A stretch of 64,000 bases of DNA from Rhizophagus irregularis (Eukaryota; Glomeromycota; Glomeromycetes; Glomerales; Glomeraceae), in contig NC_089438.1 of the NCBI RefSeq assembly GCF_026210795.1, forward strand, positions 1-64,000, given 5' to 3'. The notes under the pieces are model-generated. The model worked only from the letters and a program-made list of their open reading frames with translations, was not told the origin of the DNA and ran no database searches. Below are positions 52,975-64,000 of this stretch, piece by piece; positions within the stretch are counted from its first letter, which is position 1, and each line of letters starts with the position of its first letter. A program made the translations under genes and the position numbers.

Positions 52975-54558
52975 ATGTCAAAAAAAAAGGGTCAAAAAGA
53001 CCAACAATGGTTTGATGAAAATTATTCGAAAGAGAAAGTTATAGTTATTACTGGTGGTTGGCGCTCAAACTTTACTGGTTCTTTAAAAGTAGAAAGCTTT
53101 AAAGATTTAGAAAGTATTAGTTTGAAGAAACTTAAATTAACTAGTTTGGAAATAAGTAATTGTACTCAACTTAATAAGGTTGACTTATCTGAACATAGTA
53201 AACTTACGAGTTTATCAGTGACCGGTTGTCCAAAATTAACCACGTTTATTTGTTCATCAAATGGGTTAATCAGTTTGGAAATAAGTGGTTGTCATCAACT
53301 TAACAATATTACCGACTTATCTGAATTTACTAAACTTAAGAGTTTATATTTGAAAGGTTATCGAAACATAGCCACGCTTAATTGTTCATCGTCTTCTAAA
53401 CTTGATAATTTATCCGTAATCGATTGTCCGAAACTTACTACGCTTAATTATTCAACAAATGGGTTAACTAGTTTGGAAATAAGTGGTTGTCTTCAACTTA
53501 AAAGTGTTACCAGCTTATCTAATGCTCCTAAACTTACGAGTTTATCTATGATTGATTGTCCAAATATAACCAAACTTGATTGTTCATCATCTGAGAAGTT
53601 AACTGAGTTAAAAGTTAGTGATCTTACTGAACTCAAATGTTCGAATACTTCAATTGAGATATTGAGCGTTAATCTTTGTCCGGATATTAAAATACTTGAT
53701 TGCTCCAATAATGATAAACTTATTAATTTAGATATAAGCAACGGTACCGAATTGGAATTTCTTGATTGTTCTAATAGTAAATTAACTAGTCTTGACATAA
53801 GCAACTGCGAATTTTTGTTGAAAGAATATGAACAAAATAGTAATAAGTCTAAAATGTTTAAATATCCTTCTGATTTGAAAATTATTCAGAAAAGAATAAC
53901 CAAGAATTTAATAATAATTGGTCGCACTGGTAGTGGTAAATCCACATTATCTAATGTATTAACCAGATCCGAAGATTTTGAGGAAAGTGATTGTTCAAAT
54001 AGCGTTACTTTGGATTTCCAGAAAAAAGGATTTGAATGGAATGGGAAGAGTTTTAATGTGATTGATAATGTCGGATTTTATAATACTCATCTATCCGTGA
54101 ATGAAGTTTGGCATAAAATAGCGAGAAGTTTCTGCTCTACTATGCCAGAAGGAATAAGTCAAATTTTACTTGTGGTCGATGATAGTAGATTCTCAGCAGC
54201 AGAAGTAGAAAAGATATTTGGTTTACTTAATTCCATTTTTGAGAATGATATTCTTGATTATGTTACTATTGTGAGAACTAAGTTCAATAACTTTAAGAGT
54301 AAAAAAGAGTGTGATGCAGACAAGAAATTACGTAATGAGATAATTAATCCACGTAGAAATATCGTTTATGTAAATAATCCTCCGACAAATATTCAAATTA
54401 TCGACGAAGAAGATGAGGAAGTTGTTATAATTAATAAAAAAATAAGAGAAAGGTCAAGAAAAATAATATTAGACTATTTATACAAAACATGTCAGGATAA
54501 TTACTTTAAATTAAAACCGTTGGATCAGTATGTGAGTCGATTGCCAAATAATCAGTAA
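52975..54558 (+). CDS. LRR-AIG1-like GTPase, C-terminus truncated by frameshift
   Basis: 527 residues. N-terminal KDQQWFDENYS and NFTGSLKVE, LRR to ~residue 290 with one repeat fewer than its paralogues, then IGRTGSGKST (G1), IDNVG (G3, DxxG kept), ISQILLVVDDSRF, TIVRTKFNNF, VNNPPTNIQ, acidic DEEDEE and RERSRKIILDYLYKTC. The end reads KLKPLDQYVSRLPNNQ, whereas the paralogues read KLKTWDQIREPIAEYLES. A single-base loss after DQ explains it and removes about 30 residues. Intronless. Confidence 0.85.
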   Translation: MSKKKGQKDQQWFDENYSKEKVIVITGGWRSNFTGSLKVESFKDLESISLKKLKLTSLEISNCTQLNKVDLSEHSKLTSLSVTGCPKLTTFICSSNGLISLEISGCHQLNNITDLSEFTKLKSLYLKGYRNIATLNCSSSSKLDNLSVIDCPKLTTLNYSTNGLTSLEISGCLQLKSVTSLSNAPKLTSLSMIDCPNITKLDCSSSEKLTELKVSDLTELKCSNTSIEILSVNLCPDIKILDCSNNDKLINLDISNGTELEFLDCSNSKLTSLDISNCEFLLKEYEQNSNKSKMFKYPSDLKIIQKRITKNLIIIGRTGSGKSTLSNVLTRSEDFEESDCSNSVTLDFQKKGFEWNGKSFNVIDNVGFYNTHLSVNEVWHKIARSFCSTMPEGISQILLVVDDSRFSAAEVEKIFGLLNSIFENDILDYVTIVRTKFNNFKSKKECDADKKLRNEIINPRRNIVYVNNPPTNIQIIDEEDEEVVIINKKIRERSRKIILDYLYKTCQDNYFKLKPLDQYVSRLPNNQ

Positions 54559-55976
54559 GTTCATTTATTATGAAGCATTTTTGAATTTAGGAGATACAAA
54601 TCGGCTTAACTTTATAGTAGAATATTATTAGTAAGAAATTAAATAAAATGGGTTTTAGATCATATTATTATGGTGTACTTTTATACCTATACTTGGCAAA
54701 TCCTTTAAAAAGCTCTTTTCAATATATCGTAATTTTTCGATTTCCTAGTAGATTTTGTTTGGGTACTTTCTATATTCATATTCAAAAAGGGTATATAACT
54801 ATATATAGACTTATTAAAAGTATCGATTATATAACTTATTATTTTAATTAAAATATTGTTTTCAATCAAAAAGGAATGTAAATATATGTATGATTAATTC
54901 ATAAAAACTAGGTTCGCTGTCAGCGACTAGGACCATAATTATGAAAATTTCCTTTAGATATTTATAGAAATTTGACAAACATTAGAAAAAAAATTCTTAT
55001 TAAAATCTTTTTACTCACTGCCTTAACAACTAAAGAAAAATAAAATGAACGAAACTCTTCAAATATTTATTATTTATAATATTTAATCGAATTTGCTATT
55101 AATCGAATTTGCTATTAGTTCAAATTTTAATAATGGAATTAAAATACTATTGAGGAATTACTTCTATTTTTTTGAAAATAGAAAGTATATATCAACATAT
55201 AATTTAAGCGTCCAATTTACCTATTCCTTTATCAAATAACGTTCAGCTTGATTAAATTTTCTGGTATATTGGAAAATTTTACATAATCCATCAATTTTTA
55301 AATCATTCTTTGAAGCAATTGATAACCAGCTGTTACTTGAATTAAAATCTTATTCTTATAAGTAGGATTATCGATGCAGTTAGTATATTTCGGGATTTAA
55401 CACAAAGTTTTGTTTGAAACTTAACTAAAACAGGACCACAGCAACGTTTCATAATAAAATTATTTTTATTATTTATATCGGAACATACTGTCGGATTTTG
55501 TCCATATTAATTAGATCCGTTTCATCTTTGAAATTACTGTGTTCGGACGTGTAATTAATAATCTTATAATTTGAAATTCCACGAATAAAGTATAGCTGTA
55601 AAGAAAAGTTTTTTTATATTATTATTTTGTTTATTTTTAGAATTTCATTTGAAAAATCATCTTCGATTTAAATAACGCATTTTTACTGATAACCTACTGT
55701 AAACTTGGAACTTAAAATCAAATCAAGAATTATGTATCATAATTCTTTAATATTTAAACTGGTAGCAAATATCATTTTAGAAAATTCTGTATTTAAGATT
55801 TTTTTTATAGAAATTTTGATTAAAGAGGTGGTCATTTAAAAAAAAGAGGTATTAAATAAATTATATTGGTCAGAAGCAGGGATGTCGGCACTCTGCAGAT
55901 CTTATTGCAGATCTTGTACGACAACTAAATTACTATTTCGTGTTCCCTCTCTTTTGTACGCGTTTGTCCTTACATT
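54559..55976. other. Intergenic region without a supported gene
   Basis: AT-rich; the frame at 54648-54851 has no domain. Confidence 0.4.
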
Positions 55977-56127
55977 TTATATAGTGAATAACTTGCTATA
56001 ATGAAGAAAAGTTCAGGTACAGTTTTTTTTTATGAATAATAAAATGACCCTCAGTATAGTGAATTTCTCACTATATCGAATTTTAATCTCCAGCCCATGG
56101 GATTCACTATAGTGAAGGTGAACTGTA
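55977..56127. mobile_element. MITE, TATAGTGAA family, partial copy
   Basis: It is the reverse complement of the element at 18248-18423 over most of its length (shared CAGTTCACC..., CCATGGGCTG, AAATTCACTATACTGAG, GCAAGTTATTCACTATATA) but lacks the last ~20 bp at one end. Confidence 0.75.
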
Positions 56128-56154
56128 CTCAACTAATATCAAGAGGTACTACGA

Positions 56155-56523
56155 GATTTACATGGTCAAATGCTCCAGTTAATGCAAGTCCATCGCTAAC
56201 AAGACCGGGTACTATGCGTTTAATACGGTCAAATGCAAAACCAAATCTACTGGTAAATCAATAATTAATGACAAGTTATATTATGAGAATCTATATTTAA
56301 TATTAGAAAGCAGAAAAAAATAAAAGGAAGCGCAAAGCTGCTGCCGAAGAAAAAGAAGTAAAAATAATATAGAGTCATGGAGTAATACTAGTCAACAAAA
56401 ATTAGAATTAGAGCAATTAGAGCGAGAAAAAATAGAGTATGACCATAAATTTCAAATGGAAAAATTAAAGGTGGAAATCGAAAATGAAGAACTAAGATTG
56501 AAACAAATTAATAATTATAAATA
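56155..56523 (+). pseudogene. C-terminal fragment with coiled coil
   Basis: A short exon-like stretch (FTWSNAPVNASPSLTRPGTM), a GTAAAT...ATTAG intron, then KNKRKRKAAAEEKE and, one frame over, LELEQLEREKIEYDHKFQ ending LRLKQINNYK-stop at 56523. A Lys-rich run and a heptad-like helix are usual at the C-terminus of SANT/Myb-like transposon proteins. No N-terminal part is present. One frameshift is needed near 56370. Confidence 0.45.
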
Positions 56524-59500
56524 ATCATGTAATTTTAAAGATACAATATAAAGATCACATTTTTATGCCACTCATACAGTATTTCTGATAAATTTCAAAA
56601 TTGATTACTTTTTAGTTATAATTAGGAACAATATCTACGAAAAGTCAGGGAAAATTTTTTTTCGCGGCGATATTTTTTTTTAAATATGACTTTCAGCCAC
56701 GAATTTTAGCAATTTCTTTGATATTTTCATTATTAGAATAACAGATTAGTAATAACTTCTAACAATAATTTCAATCATAACATCATTTATTTCTACAATC
56801 AGAAAATTAGGATTCAAGAAACAATTATTTATCGGGTAAGTATTATTCTTATTTATTACTGTTACTGTTGTCAATTTCATCTTTTTATTTAAAATAATTT
56901 TTTAGACTAATTTGCCTACTTCGCGTTTTAATTTTATTAAAATAATGAATCATATATCAAATAGGTTTTATTTTTTGTGTGAAAATTTTTGTGTGAAACC
57001 TCAAGTTCAATCTCAATCCAACTCAAGGAAAAATTTATAAATAGTTTCATGTAGAAAATTGGCTTGTTCAATCTATCAGAAGTTATTGATATAGGAAAAT
57101 CAATGATAATAATATAATTACCTGAGAATACATTGAATAGTATTCGGGTTTTCAAATTCATCTTTATCGGCTCATTCACTAAGAATGAGCCGCATGAGTT
57201 TTTTTACATTTGATTTCGTCCTAATGATTGTGGTGGGAGTTCAAATTTCAAACCTTAATTTTATATTTATTTAATATTTTCTACTAATTTTAGAAAGCTT
57301 ATATGAAATTTCTTTTTATTATTTATTTCGGACATTTTTTGACTGTTACCGGAGGCATTACCTCAATTCTGTTTTTTAAAGTTTATCATACCAAGAACTT
57401 CAAAATATATAATTTTTTTTTAACTATAATAAGTAATAAACAAAATTTGAAGCTGATAGATGATGATCGTATATTACTAATCGGAAAATGTACATGGTAG
57501 GAGCAAAAAAATTTTTTCGTGCTCAAATCATAACTTGATTAAAAGGAAATAAATTATTTTTTTTATTAATATTGATTTATATTACATAAATAGAACTTTC
57601 AATAAAATTCAGAAGGTATCAATAATATGATCCTATAGATTCTTATTCCTACATCACATCAATTTTAATTACCAAATTGCTATCTTAAACGTGTAAAATA
57701 ATTCGCTTTGTAAAATAACTACCAAAGAATTACTTGCAAACAACAATTATCTCCCAATAGCGCCGACAAAGTATCTCCAAACTATTTCGGATAGTTGAGA
57801 TTATGTTGTTTCGCTCAATTCAGTTTAGCATATAGCAAAGAAATTCTGCTCTTAAATTGTCTTCTCACCCGTCACTAATAAATAATTAAATTAAAAGAAA
57901 AAGATTATTAACATATTTATTATATTTATACGAATTTATTTGAAATCTTTATCACAGCATATTCACCTGAACAACATATCTATTACCTTTTTTTTGTTTC
58001 ATATCTTTTATTTTGCCAAAATTGAGTTTAATCCAAAGATTATTCACTTTATTGCTATTTGGTCAAGTATGAATGTCATTATTGTCATATATGATATATA
58101 ACAAGTCCCATGTGAATTCTATAATTGCTAGGGAGGACATTTATTATGAATTTGTGAAAAATTTTGGAGATTTTTTTAAACCATCACAATTATATGGTAT
58201 TTCTTCTGTTTGTACTATGAAAATGTTTTCCAATCACAACCAATGAACAAACTCGCTACATGTTTCGCAGAAAGTGTAAGACGCATAATTAGGTCGCAAA
58301 ACTTTTCAATATTGCATGAAATTTAACTTGCTTAGAGCACTAATAAAAATATAAGTTTCAAAGTTTGTACAAAATGTAAAGCTAAATGTGTAATAAAGAA
58401 AAGGAATGCGTCCGCAATTAAAATATTTTTAATGTTATCCGTTATTGCTTTTAACATATTTATGGAAAGTATGGAAAGTATGAAAAACTATAAAAGATGG
58501 AAAAAAATCTTTGTGAAACATTTACAGCACATATTATATCAACCAATCATTTGAATCATTGTAAGTTAAAATTCTATTTATCACGAGAAAATAATTCTTT
58601 TGCGTCCTGAAAATATACATTGTGACAAACGAACTTGTTTCGTTTCGAACCTGCTACCAATGGCAAGAAAATTTTTTCAAGAATTTCAAGAAAAACCATT
58701 TGGTAACAATTTCACATTTAACCAACCGTTTGGTTAGTTACGAATGATACGAATTATTAGTTCAAAAGAAAGGATCATATTTATTATCTTTTTAAAATCA
58801 TTCCGTCTAGGCTGTGTCGTTGAAGGCCGAGGGCGCACTTTTGAATTGAAAATTTTTAAAAGAACGGCGTTGGAGCATCAGTTATAAACATAGTAACTCA
58901 ATTTAAGTAATTTAATTAATGCAAATTATTCAAATAATGCAAATAATAATTCAAACAATTAAATAAAGAAAAATTTTATATGACCGATTTACAAATTATA
59001 ATGAAATTGAAGATATTAAAAAAATTCTTTAAATTTTATTACTTTAATTAAAATTCCGTATAATAATATTTTAGGTGGGAGATGTATGTATCTTTTGATT
59101 GATTAGAGATCAATCCCATTGATTCAAGGAAGACTTCATACCAAACCTATGTCCGGCGAGGATTATTTTAGATAGTTTTTTTTTTGTATTCGTTTATTTG
59201 TAGATTTTTCTTTCTTTTTTTTAATGAAGTTTGTTATATAATATGAAAATCTTCAATCTTATTATTTCTTGATTGTTCTGAAAATCTCAGATCTTTTTCT
59301 ACCATTTTATTACTTCGATCGAGATTGTTGGATTTGGTATACTCAAATTTTACGCGAAAATGCGGTGATAACCTTTTGGAAATTTTGTTACCAAAAAAAA
59401 AAACAATTTGAATTTGAAAGAATATACATCCAGTTTAAGAAGAAACAAAATCAATCAAAGCAAACAATTGAATAGTAACTTGTTCAATTTTTTTCATGTA

Positions 59501-60430
59501 TTTAATAATCTCAAGCAAAATTTATTTATTATTCAAAAAAAAATAATTTACATTATTTCAAATCTGTTGGGCTTTCGAAATATGTATATTATTTTCGATC
59601 ACTTAATTATATTATAGAATCATATGATCACGGCATTGTATGAACATTTTAGTTTTAAATTCTCTTCACCAACTTCTTGATAAATTATTTAGAAATAGTT
59701 TATACCTTTAATTATTATTATTCTTATTTTTTTTTAAGCGATTGATAGCGTGGTCGTATCGACAAATAAAACCAGCCATTAATTGACTAAATACAGAATT
59801 AGTTGTTTGCGCGCAAAAAGACTGAACCCATTAAATCTATTGATCAATCACGAAAGTATTTTTATTTTTTATGACACATAGCTAGTACGAACACTGCCTA
59901 TTGCCAGCCAAGGAGAACATTCCCGTGCGGTACAAAAGACTAATGAAAATAATAAAAACTTAACTAAGTCCGCATAAGTGACCGCCCATTGATCCTTTTA
60001 ATTATAGAAATGCAACATTTGTACAAACCTATCTTTGCACATATTAAGATAATGTTTGGGTTCGGTACATCTTTAGTTAAGATTTCTTTGCCAAAATAGA
60101 TTATCAAAAACTTTTATTTTGTAAGGAGCTATGACTAAAACTTCTTGCTATCACCATCATTTCTCATTGCATTCCAAACTTGGGTTGCCAAAGCAGTGGA
60201 TCACATCTGCGATAAAGTTCTAAGGCTTCTTCGTGATGTTTTTTGAGATGTGGTCCACGCTGATTCCTGTTAGTTGCTTTTGAATTAGCCATAGGGTATT
60301 AGCCGATTTGTGTATTGGAAATGTTCTACAAATTCAAATCAGAGCTATATTATCAAGCATCAGAACGACTTTCCAGGTGAAGTTACTTCGTTCATTATAC
60401 CTTATCTGCAAGATATCTGAGGTTCATATT
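56524..60430. other. Gene-poor AT-rich region
   Basis: No supported gene. The only frame with an ATG and a hydrophobic start is at 57303-57500 (65 codons, MKFLFIIYFGHFLTVTGG), a possible small secreted or membrane peptide, unsupported otherwise. A 42-codon minus-strand frame (60290-60162, RNQRGPHLKKHHEEALELYR) stands out by being higher in GC than its surroundings. Confidence 0.4.
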
Positions 60431-60433
60431 TGA

Positions 60434-60748
60434 GGTTCGTATCAAATTCATCTGGTTTTCTATCACTCAGACTCTCAACAATGGTTTGATTGGTCGTCCA
60501 AGTTTCTGACGGTCTTGGTAGTGAACCAATTTAAATACGTACACCGTACCAACTATTATAAGCGACCAATTTCCCTCTTAAAAGATCGCCCGATCAATAC
60601 TGAAATCAACCTGTCTTGGTCTGAATTCCTTCACTATGTATTCCTGGGTAAGGTGCTCAGAACCATCAAGACAAAATCCACTTTCACACAATCTTTTTGG
60701 GTGGTATTTATAAAGATGGCGTTACAGTGTGGAGATCTGTGGAGATAA
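60434..60748 (+). CDS. Hypothetical ORF fragment of higher GC
   Basis: The frame is open for ~105 codons (FYHSDSQQWFDWSSKF..., INLSWSEFLHYVFLGKVLRT, QSFWVVFIKMALQC) with no obvious ATG start and no recognised domain. Base composition is richer in GC than the flanks, as is the small minus-strand frame just upstream, so this may be a piece of a transposon or transferred segment. Aromatic-rich content argues against random sequence only weakly. Confidence 0.25.
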   Translation, partial: GSYQIHLVFYHSDSQQWFDWSSKFLTVLVVNQFKYVHRTNYYKRPISLLKDRPINTEINLSWSEFLHYVFLGKVLRTIKTKSTFTQSFWVVFIKMALQCGDLWR

Positions 60749-63700
60749 ATACTCGTGACACGAATTAGTCAAATTCCCATATGTGGTATTACTGAAAAAG
60801 AGACATTTCCCTAAAGTAGTAATTTGATTGTAGTTAAATTGTTCTTTTTATTTTTTTTTTCTTTAATAGAAACAAGCTTTGAGTATCATGTATTTTTAAA
60901 AAGTTGTTATATTTTTAAATATATTTTTTTCCCTTTATTTCTTTATACAATTGCAAATTAAAAGAATAAATATGTTGAATGTTAAATGACAAGCTTATCA
61001 ATTATTGTACCACATATTTCTATTAGATTTTCCCAGTATTTTCCCGCAAAGTTATTGAGAAAATAAACAAACTGCATATTAGCCAAAACATATAGTTGAG
61101 TCTAAATAAAGCTTATTGTAAGAGCAAAAGTCAAAAGACACAGGTCTCAAGAAATATAGTTCATTAGTGAATTTCCAGAAATCGAACTAATTTCCTTTAG
61201 CCACGGCGCTTATAAGGTGAAACAAAAGGTGTTCTGTTAACCGAAGTGAAATTAGAAAGGAAGGCTCCTTATAAGCCCTGTTATTCATTCCGATACAATT
61301 ATTAGCAGCATCAATCGCCCCGTCACCTCAAATGGAAGGATCCATATCGTCAATACCATGGCATCTACCCATAGGACTAATATCCGTAGTAATTTTCGAT
61401 ATTTTATTGTGGTCAAAACAGAAACCATAAAATTTAGTAAGTAATAAAATAAAAAATTCATAATGTATATAGCATATAAAGTTAACGTAACGTACTTTTT
61501 TATTTAGGTTGAATTTAATTGGACATCAAATGTGAAAATCAAGTAATGACAAATATCGACCTATTTAAATGTCGGTCGTTTAGGATCTTGAATCGTTTTA
61601 TAATGAATATTCTCGCAATCTTATAACCCTTAAACGGATGATCAATAATAAGCTAAAAAGCACGCGACTGGAATAATCAGGAAAAAAATGATCGATGTGG
61701 GATTGTTGGAAATGTGGTGAATTCAAAATTATTAAATTATACAGCTATGGAAGAAGAGTTAAAAATATAACATGCTATACTGTAATTGATGATATTGTTA
61801 GGAAATGGAAAAAAAGTAGATAGATATTAAGACCAGAGGGAAGTATATAATTTGATAATTTAGACATTTTGGATATTATTAATCAACATAAAAGTCATCA
61901 TATGGAATGATAGAAGACTAGTATACCTAGTATACGCGCTAAATTTGATTTCTGATGTTCAGACATCTTCGCTTGACAATACCCTTCTTCATCAACATCT
62001 CATTAATTGTCATAAAATCGTCTTCACACGAATCTAATGACCGTTAGACCTATTCTATACAACTCACTTAATCCATATGGTATTAGTTAGTTGCTGCCAT
62101 TTTAACACACTTTTCGCATACTTTTCAATTTATAATTTAATATATGAATTTTTAAATTTATTAAAGAACTTTTTTGAAAATCTAAGAAAGCGAAAACCAT
62201 CCTTTATTGTTGTTCGGTGAGGATGTCTTTTGTCTTTATTATTATTAATAAATTTAGAATTTACTATTTGTAAGAATCGGTTAAATTAAAGATTAAGAAT
62301 TTCTTTTCATATTTCAAATATGAATATTTCCTAATATTAGTATCGAAGAAGGTCATGCTCCTATTATCATTAAACCAATTTATGTTGGTCATGATGATGA
62401 TGGTCCTTAATGTTTTTTTTTATTTTCAAGTTGAATAGTTGAATACTAAGAGTTGGTCAAAGGTATTTATTTATTATTAATCTGGTCAAATTTATTATTA
62501 ATTAGAAAATAATTCTACCGTTTTTTTGTTTAATGAATTTTTTTTTAAAATTGATTAGAGAGGATCACGACTAATTTAATATCAACTAAAATTACTTCCA
62601 TGCTTTGAGCTTAAAGAATTACTATCTATTATGTTAATAATAAAATCGACCGAAAATAAAATTGATAATCTGATGTTTTTTTTTAAGAAAAATTTAACCG
62701 TAATATAATTCAATTTTAATGCAACAGAAATATTTATTAGAATCCTTTTATCACTTGGAAGTTGTTATTCTACCCCGATCGCACTTCCTAGTTCCTACTT
62801 CCTAGTTACTGCTAATAATTCCTTTTCATATTGAAATTCTTCTTTTTCATTTTTAAAATCCAGAAATTCAACGTAAAGGGAAGGGATAGTATGGTAGGTT
62901 GAGTGATAGAGAGGCGTATGACAAATATATCATCGACTTCTTATTAAATACAATATAGAATGAAGGTCAGCAAAGCTTGGTCAAATTGCTAAGTTATTTC
63001 AAAATGAAATTGATATTTCTTATGTTTGCCCAATTTTTCAAAAGTTCAAAGTGGCAGAATAAAGATGCAAGTCAATTAGCATGGCTGCAGAAATGATCAT
63101 GAATATTTTTAGAATTATCATCATTTATTGGATGTGAGATTTTCTTTTTGATAAAATTTAATTCTTAAATAATATGTTTAAACGATTAAGTTCTTAATTG
63201 ATGATTTTAATAACAGATAATAAATTGCGCATTCAAACTAAATGAATTTCGTACGTGGAAGCTTGTAAGAATCAGAATTCATAAATAAGTAAATAAATAA
63301 ATAAACATATTTCCACATGTTCCTTTTTTTAAATACGATTCGGGATATTTAATTTGTGGTGTTTTCCGAACGACTTTACTAAATCACACCACTGGCGCGC
63401 GCTCAACGCCATAATGTGCGTTTTCTCAAAAACTATGGTCTAAACTAAACAAGTTATACTAATTAAAATTGCTCAGCAAATATTGTAACAAAAAACTTAC
63501 CCTATAAAAAATTCTAGTTTTTATTCCAAAGAAACTCAGACACATGATAATTAAATACTGCAAAGTGGAATATAATTATTATATGAATAGAAACAGTTTA
63601 GCTAATATACTGATAAAAAGTTAAAGTAACAAATAAAAAAAATACATAAATCTTTTTTTTTTTTTAGCAGTAAATTCAAGAATGGAAAAATAAAATTTAT

Positions 63701-64000
63701 TGATTGTTGAGTAAAAGGAATACATAAACTGTATACAAACACTCGAACCTAAACTAACTAAACTAATTTAATCTAAATGGGATAGAAAGGAAAATGACCT
63801 AAAAAAGAGGGTTAGTAAAAAAAATAAAAGCAATATACCTTAAAAAGGCGAAAAAACAAGAAAAATAATTGAAAGGGTAGAGAGGATTAAAAAACTTGTA
63901 CTTAAAAATTTAAAGTCAATACCCACAAATTTTAAAACCTAAACTACGTAAATTATCTAATATCTCCGCTAAGATCTTTGATCATGATTCTTTTATGGGA
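60749..64000. other. Gene-poor AT-rich region
   Basis: No gene or complete mobile element was recognised on either strand. Short exon-like piece at 62343-62409 (HAPIIIKPIYVGHDDDGP-stop) has no partner exon. Confidence 0.4.

Noticed and set aside
61140-61210. Second tRNA-like signal (TTCGATTTCTGG on the minus strand)
   Set aside because: Only a B-box-like word; no A box, acceptor pairing or terminator.
62343-62409. Short exon-like piece ending in HDDDGP-stop
   Set aside because: No upstream exon or homologous partner in the window.

Overview
The window is AT-rich nuclear DNA of a filamentous fungus, most likely an arbuscular mycorrhizal fungus of the Rhizophagus type (Glomeromycotina). I infer this from short GT-AG introns, CCHC zinc-knuckle proteins, a MATA-type HMG-box gene, a TKL-like kinase remnant, expanded AIG1-like GTPases fused to leucine-rich repeats, and many decayed DNA transposons. 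No database search was possible, so the assignment rests on recognised families.

Layout. 1-12.7 kb is transposon-derived: a decayed tnp2 (CACTA-type) transposase on the minus strand, itself split by a 967-bp hairpin-rich element; a divergent split gene for an acidic/basic protein; a four-exon zinc-knuckle gene with one stop; small inverted-repeat elements; and a Mutator/FAR1-like transposase remnant. A tRNA-like gene lies at 13.07-13.15 kb. 13.48-16.67 kb is a 3.2-kb element with CACTG inverted ends and a 3-bp direct repeat. It holds the most unusual object in the window: 17 modules at a ~117-bp period, each a 21-38 nt exon-like block between splice-site-like signals and intron-like spacers. 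The spacers form hairpins over the 5' splice site and the presumed branch site.

19.1-25.2 kb and 49.2-54.6 kb are two clusters of AIG1-like GTPase genes: seven largely intact, of which three carry an N-terminal leucine-rich-repeat domain. At least six GTPase pseudogenes lie between (31.4-38.1 kb). Interspersed are single-copy-looking cellular genes: a two-domain fasciclin membrane protein (26.5-27.8 kb), an HMG-box protein (29.2-30.2 kb) and a Bye1-like PHD/TFIIS/SPOC protein (39.1-43.0 kb). A complete hAT-type element with a decayed transposase and perfect 8-bp target duplication lies at 44.1-46.4 kb. 54.6-64 kb is gene-poor.

How it fits together. The LRR-GTPase and stand-alone GTPase genes form a birth-and-death family whose architecture (sensor-like repeats fused to a P-loop switch) resembles immune or allorecognition loci; this is inference. 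The micro-exon array is the best candidate for something undescribed, since stems with different sequence but the same pairing recur at the same splice position. Several transposon-related reading frames are broken by stop codons explicable as C-to-T or G-to-A changes, which suggests methylation-linked decay.
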